From Streptomyces capitiformicae (GTDB lineage Bacteria; Actinomycetota; Actinomycetes; Streptomycetales; Streptomycetaceae): 64,000 nt of DNA. Positions 61,055-64,000 of the stretch are shown here, piece after piece; within the stretch, counting starts at the first letter, position 1, and every line of letters begins with the position of its first letter. Both the position numbers and the translations under genes were made by a program. The stretch spans positions 5,215,486-5,279,485 of the forward strand of contig NZ_CP022161.1 of assembly GCF_002214185.1 (NCBI RefSeq), given 5' to 3'. Under the pieces are notes generated by a model. It worked only from the letters and a program-made list of their open reading frames with translations, did not search any database and had not been told where the DNA came from.

Positions 61055-61372
61055 CTAGTGCCCCGACAGGCAACGTTCGCCCCGTCGCGACGCCCGGCAC
61101 GCTCCCTCACTCTCGGCTTCTCCCTCACTCTCGGCTTCGCTCGAGCGGGAGGGGCCCCCGCGGGAGGGGCCCCATGAGCGGGAGGGGCCCCCATGAGCGG
61201 GAGGGGCCCCCATGAGCGGGAGGGACCCCATGAGCGGGAGGGGCCCCCACCGCCGCACCGGCCGAAAGCCCAAGTACATCCAGTCCATCTACGGGGCCTT
61301 CCGGCCGACACACCGAGAGCACGCACCGAACGGCGCTCCTTGACGGGCAAACGTTGCCTGCCAGGGCACTAG
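61055..61372. mobile_element. MITE-like element with CTAG target duplication
   Basis: The inverted ends CTAGTGCCC-y-GrCAGGCAACGTT at 61055-61077 and 61350-61372 match at 21 of 23 bases. CTAG at both outer ends (61055-61058 and 61369-61372) fits a 4-base target duplication of IS701-like transposases. The inside has no transposase, so it would need one in trans. It contains six copies of a roughly 20-base G/C-rich repeat (61143 to about 61249) and an 18-base duplicate at 61102-61137. Confidence 0.75.
61143..61249. repeat. About 20-bp tandem repeat inside the MITE
   Basis: Six units of the form (AT)GAGCGGGAGGGGCCCCC, with small length and base changes. Each contains the palindrome GGGGCCCC, so strong local folding is expected. 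Confidence 0.85.
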
Positions 61373-61430
61373 GGACACGGCCCGACGGCCGCCCACCGAA
61401 TTTCGCCCCGGCCGTCCCCGGGGCTGCGCC

Positions 61431-62219
61431 TCACTGCCAGAAGCGGACCAGTGCTCCCTCCTTGTAGGGCGCGGGTGACACGCTCAGCTCGCCCGAGAAA
61501 GGACGGTCCAGGCTCATCGTGAGCAGGAGACTCAGACCGATCAGCAGGGCGATGAGCGTCACGAACGTCAGGTGCGCCTTGAAGCTCTTGATGCCGTAGA
61601 GGAGGGACATGGGGATCATCACCAGCGCGCCCCCGTAGACCAGGAGTTTCAGCAGTGTCGGGAGGGACGAGGAGGCCAGGGTCAGCCGTGCGCGGCGTTG
61701 GGCGACGACCCCGTCGAGGTGGCTCACCGCCTGGGCGTAGTACGCCTTCTGGGACTCGGTGGTGGGCTCGTAGGACTGAAGCGCCCGGTACACGGCGCGG
61801 ATGGCCGGTTCGGTCGCCTCGGCGGAGGGCTCGCCCGCGCGCATACGGGGCCACTGGTCGTTCACCACGGCCCGTACGTACTGGCCGACGGCCTCCGTCA
61901 CCTCTCGGCGGACCGGCTCGGGGAACGCGTCGGCGTCGCGCACGATCTCGGCGCAGTGCGTGGCCTCGGTGGCGACCACGGTCTCCGCCACCCCGATGCC
62001 CTCCCACTCGGCGACCACGACGAACGCCAGGAAGATCCCGTAGATGGCGCCGTACATCCCGAGGAGTACGCCGACCATGTCGTTCTGTCCGCCGTTCATG
62101 AGGCGCGGGAGTCTGCGGCGGACGACCAGGCTGCCCAGGGCGGCGAACGCGATGACACTTCCGGCCATGATCATGGTCAGGGCGAGCGAGCCGAAGCTGT
62201 TGAGCAGCCAGAGTTCCAT
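61431..62219 (-). CDS. DUF4239 membrane protein
   Basis: A 262-residue protein with two helices at the N-terminus (about residues 5-30 and 48-70) and two near the C-terminus (about 190-240). The soluble part between them has AEWEGIGVAETVVATEATHCAEIVRDADAFP. The NDMVGVLLGMYGAIYGIFLAFVVV helix and the WEG...V..EA sequence are DUF4239 features. Function unknown. It stands alone between the MITE and the alcohol dehydrogenase. Confidence 0.82.
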   Translation of the reverse strand: MELWLLNSFGSLALTMIMAGSVIAFAALGSLVVRRRLPRLMNGGQNDMVGVLLGMYGAIYGIFLAFVVVAEWEGIGVAETVVATEATHCAEIVRDADAFPEPVRREVTEAVGQYVRAVVNDQWPRMRAGEPSAEATEPAIRAVYRALQSYEPTTESQKAYYAQAVSHLDGVVAQRRARLTLASSSLPTLLKLLVYGGALVMIPMSLLYGIKSFKAHLTFVTLIALLIGLSLLLTMSLDRPFSGELSVSPAPYKEGALVRFWQ

Positions 62220-62324
62220 GGCGGTCAGTCTTGGCGAGCGGCCGGGAGCGGGTGGGGCGTCGAGTTGTCGATCAGCCGAACGGGTGAGGCGCCCCGTCCG
62301 AGGGGCGCCATTTCACTCGCGTTT

Positions 62325-63314
62325 CTACGGCACCACCACGATCTTCCTCCCCACCCCCGACGCGAACTGCTCCAACGCCTCCGGGTACCGCTCCAGGGGC
62401 AACCGGTCGCTGATGAAGACCTCCGGGTCGAGGACTCCGTTGGCGAACAGTTCCGCCGCCCGCTCGAAGCTGTGGAGCACCGCCATGGAGCCGGTGATGG
62501 TGATCTCCTGGTTGTAGATGCGGTACGGGTCGATCGTGACCCGGGTCGAGTATTCCGCCACCCCGAACTGGAGGAACGTGCCCGCCTTGGCCACCCGGTC
62601 CAGGCCGTCCTGGATCGCCGCCGCGTTGCCGGTGGCGTCCACGACCACGTCCCAGCCCTGGGGGCGGTCCAGCTCGTCGGGGGTCGCCGCGGACGCCGAG
62701 ACGCCGAGCCTGCCGGCCGTCTCCAGGCGGGACGGGTTCACGTCCACGACGTCCACGCTCGCCGCGCCCGTCCGCTTCGCGAGTTCCAGCATCATCAGGC
62801 CCATCGTCCCCGAGCCGTAGATCAGGACGTGGGCGCCCAGGCGGGAACGGAGGACGTCGTAGCCGCGGACCGCGCACGACAGGGGCTCCACCAGCGCCGC
62901 GTCCTGGGTGCGGACGTGGTCGGGGAGCCGTACGCAGTTCGCCACCGGCGCCACCGCGTACCGGGCCGCGCCGCCCGCCGTCGTCACGCCGATCGCGGCC
63001 CAGCGCTCGCAGAGGTTGTTGTGGCCCGTACGGCAGTACCGGCACTCGTAGCAGTACAGGGACGGGTCGACGGCCACACGGTCGCCGACCGACAGTTCGG
63101 TGACCCGGGTGCCGACCCCGACCACCTCGCCCGCGAACTCGTGGCCGGGCACGATCGGCAACTTCGGCGCGAACTCGCCCTGGAGGATGTGCAGATCCGT
63201 CCCGCACAGGCCGCACGCGGCGACCTCCACCACGACGTCGCGGGGGCTCGGCGTCGGATCCGGGACCTCCGTGACGACGGCCTTGCCCACGGACTCGATG
63301 ACGGCGGCCTTCAT
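62325..63314 (-). CDS. Zinc-dependent alcohol dehydrogenase (polyol type)
   Basis: A 329-residue medium-chain dehydrogenase. The catalytic zinc site is ACGLCGTDLHILQGEF with GHEFAGEVVGVG (residues 35-75). The structural zinc cysteines lie in CYECRYCRTGHNNLCERW. The cofactor loop is VLIYGSGTMGLMMLELAKR near residue 168. It starts in an ATGA overlap with the sugar ABC permease, so it belongs to a sugar or sugar-alcohol uptake operon and probably oxidises the imported polyol (sorbitol, arabitol or similar). Confidence 0.9.
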   Translation of the reverse strand: MKAAVIESVGKAVVTEVPDPTPSPRDVVVEVAACGLCGTDLHILQGEFAPKLPIVPGHEFAGEVVGVGTRVTELSVGDRVAVDPSLYCYECRYCRTGHNNLCERWAAIGVTTAGGAARYAVAPVANCVRLPDHVRTQDAALVEPLSCAVRGYDVLRSRLGAHVLIYGSGTMGLMMLELAKRTGAASVDVVDVNPSRLETAGRLGVSASAATPDELDRPQGWDVVVDATGNAAAIQDGLDRVAKAGTFLQFGVAEYSTRVTIDPYRIYNQEITITGSMAVLHSFERAAELFANGVLDPEVFISDRLPLERYPEALEQFASGVGRKIVVVP

Positions 63315-64000
63315 TTCACGGCTCCCAAGGACAGGCCCTGGACCAACTTGTCCTGGGCGGCGAACCCCGCGGCGAGCACCGGCAGGGAGATGACGAGGGA
63401 CGCGGCGCACACCTTCGCCAGGAACAGGCCCTGGCTGGTGATGAAGCCGGTCAGGAAGACGGGGGCTGTTTCGGCTACCACGCCCGTCAGTACCCTCGCG
63501 AAGAGAAGTTCGTTCCAGCTGAAGATGAAGCAGATGAGGGCGGTCGCGGCGATGCCGGGGGCCGCTATCGGGGCCACCACGCGGGCCAGGACCGTCGGCA
63601 GTCGGGCCCCGTCCAACTGCGCCGCCTCGATCACCGCCACCGGGACCTCCGCCAGGAAGGACTGCATCATCCAGACGGCGATCGGGAGGTTCATGGAGGT
63701 GTAGAGGAGGACGAGGAGCCAGATGTTGTCGAGCAGACCTGTGTTCTTGGCGAAGAGATAGATGGGGAGGAGGCCTGCCACCACCGGCAGCATCTTCGTG
63801 GAGAGGAAGAAGAACAGGACGTCCGTCCACTTCCGCACCGGCCGGATCGACAGGGCGTACGCCGCCGGGAGGGCGAGGAGGAGGACGAGCAGGGTCGAGG
63901 CCAGGGATGCCACTGTTGAGTTGATGAGGGCCGGCCAGGGGCTGGCGCCGCCGTCCACGCCGAAGAACTCGCGATAGCCGTCCAGCGTCAACGCGGCCGT
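63311..64000 (-). CDS. Sugar ABC transporter permease (MalG type), 5' end cut by window edge
   Basis: The last 229 or more residues of a binding-protein-dependent permease. Five membrane helices are visible, and the ATPase-contact EAA loop is EVPVAVIEAAQLDGARLPTVLARVVAPIAAPG. The frame stays open to the right edge, and a MalG-type protein should have about 40-60 further N-terminal residues. Its stop overlaps the dehydrogenase start. The partner permease and solute-binding protein are expected beyond the window. Confidence 0.88.
   Translation of the reverse strand, partial: TAALTLDGYREFFGVDGGASPWPALINSTVASLASTLLVLLLALPAAYALSIRPVRKWTDVLFFFLSTKMLPVVAGLLPIYLFAKNTGLLDNIWLLVLLYTSMNLPIAVWMMQSFLAEVPVAVIEAAQLDGARLPTVLARVVAPIAAPGIAATALICFIFSWNELLFARVLTGVVAETAPVFLTGFITSQGLFLAKVCAASLVISLPVLAAGFAAQDKLVQGLSLGAVK

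Overview
The window is high-GC actinobacterial DNA and almost certainly comes from a Streptomyces chromosome. The reasons are GC-rich third codon positions, many GTG and TTG starts, ATGA/GTGA start-stop overlaps, and typical Streptomyces neighbours (OpcA, actinobacterial holin-like/DUF3618 pairs, twin TerD, SufBD-Rieske-SufCSUT).

Layout. (1) 1-9817, minus strand: a tightly overlapping operon of at least ten genes that runs off the left edge. It starts with the two enzymes known to make 3-amino-4-hydroxybenzoate (3,4-AHBA): a GriI-like aldolase and a GriH-like type II dehydroquinate synthase. It continues with an adenylating ligase, two acyl carrier proteins, a ketosynthase, a half-length ketosynthase-like protein without the cysteine, a second ligase, a V4R-like protein, an SDR and an FAD protein. 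This looks like the start of a cryptic aryl-primed type II polyketide/aryl-polyene-like cluster. A divergent MFS transporter (10359) lies across an AT-rich control region. (2) 11.9-18.6 kb: the pentose phosphate block pgl-opcA-zwf-tal-tkt, all minus. (3) 19-26 kb: ctaB and ctaA (haem O and haem A synthesis), an amidohydrolase, a nucleotidyltransferase, an ABC-2 exporter and an AAC(3)-like acetyltransferase. (4) 26.1-32.8 kb: the Fe-S assembly operon sufR-B-D-ferredoxin-C-S-U-T, with a candidate iron box ahead of sufR and a perfect 18-bp hairpin after it. (5) 32.8-36.7 kb: an AbfB-domain protein, an SMR/TetR pair with a triple operator, and dapD.

(6) 36.7-42.8 kb is a decayed mobile region inserted after dapD. 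It holds a frameshifted IS701-type element with roughly 101-bp terminal repeats, a multicopper oxidase, a 42-bp tRNA-Pro(CGG) 3' fragment (an att scar), and remnants of a pSAM2-like integrative element (broken repSA, intact xis, integrase with a nonsense codon and an internal deletion). (7) 42.9-51.9 kb: a small secreted protein, a SigE-type sigma factor with a membrane partner, a DapA-family enzyme, holin-like and DUF3618 proteins, an amidinotransferase, a frameshifted YihY/BrkB protein with a 9-bp microsatellite, a double ABM-domain protein, and an ArsR-type regulator with an SRPBCC partner. (8) 52-64 kb: a secreted nuclease, a conserved hypothetical, a Tat-exported DUF839/PhoX phosphatase behind a PHO box, GntR/ACC deaminase, a double TerD protein, a MITE bounded by CTAG, a DUF4239 protein, and a zinc alcohol dehydrogenase followed upstream by a sugar ABC permease that runs off the right edge.

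The most promising lead is the 3,4-AHBA/type II ketosynthase operon at the left edge. The regulatory sites (iron box, PHO box, triple SMR operator) and the mobile-element debris are the next best. All functional statements rest on motifs read by eye and on family knowledge; no search was run.
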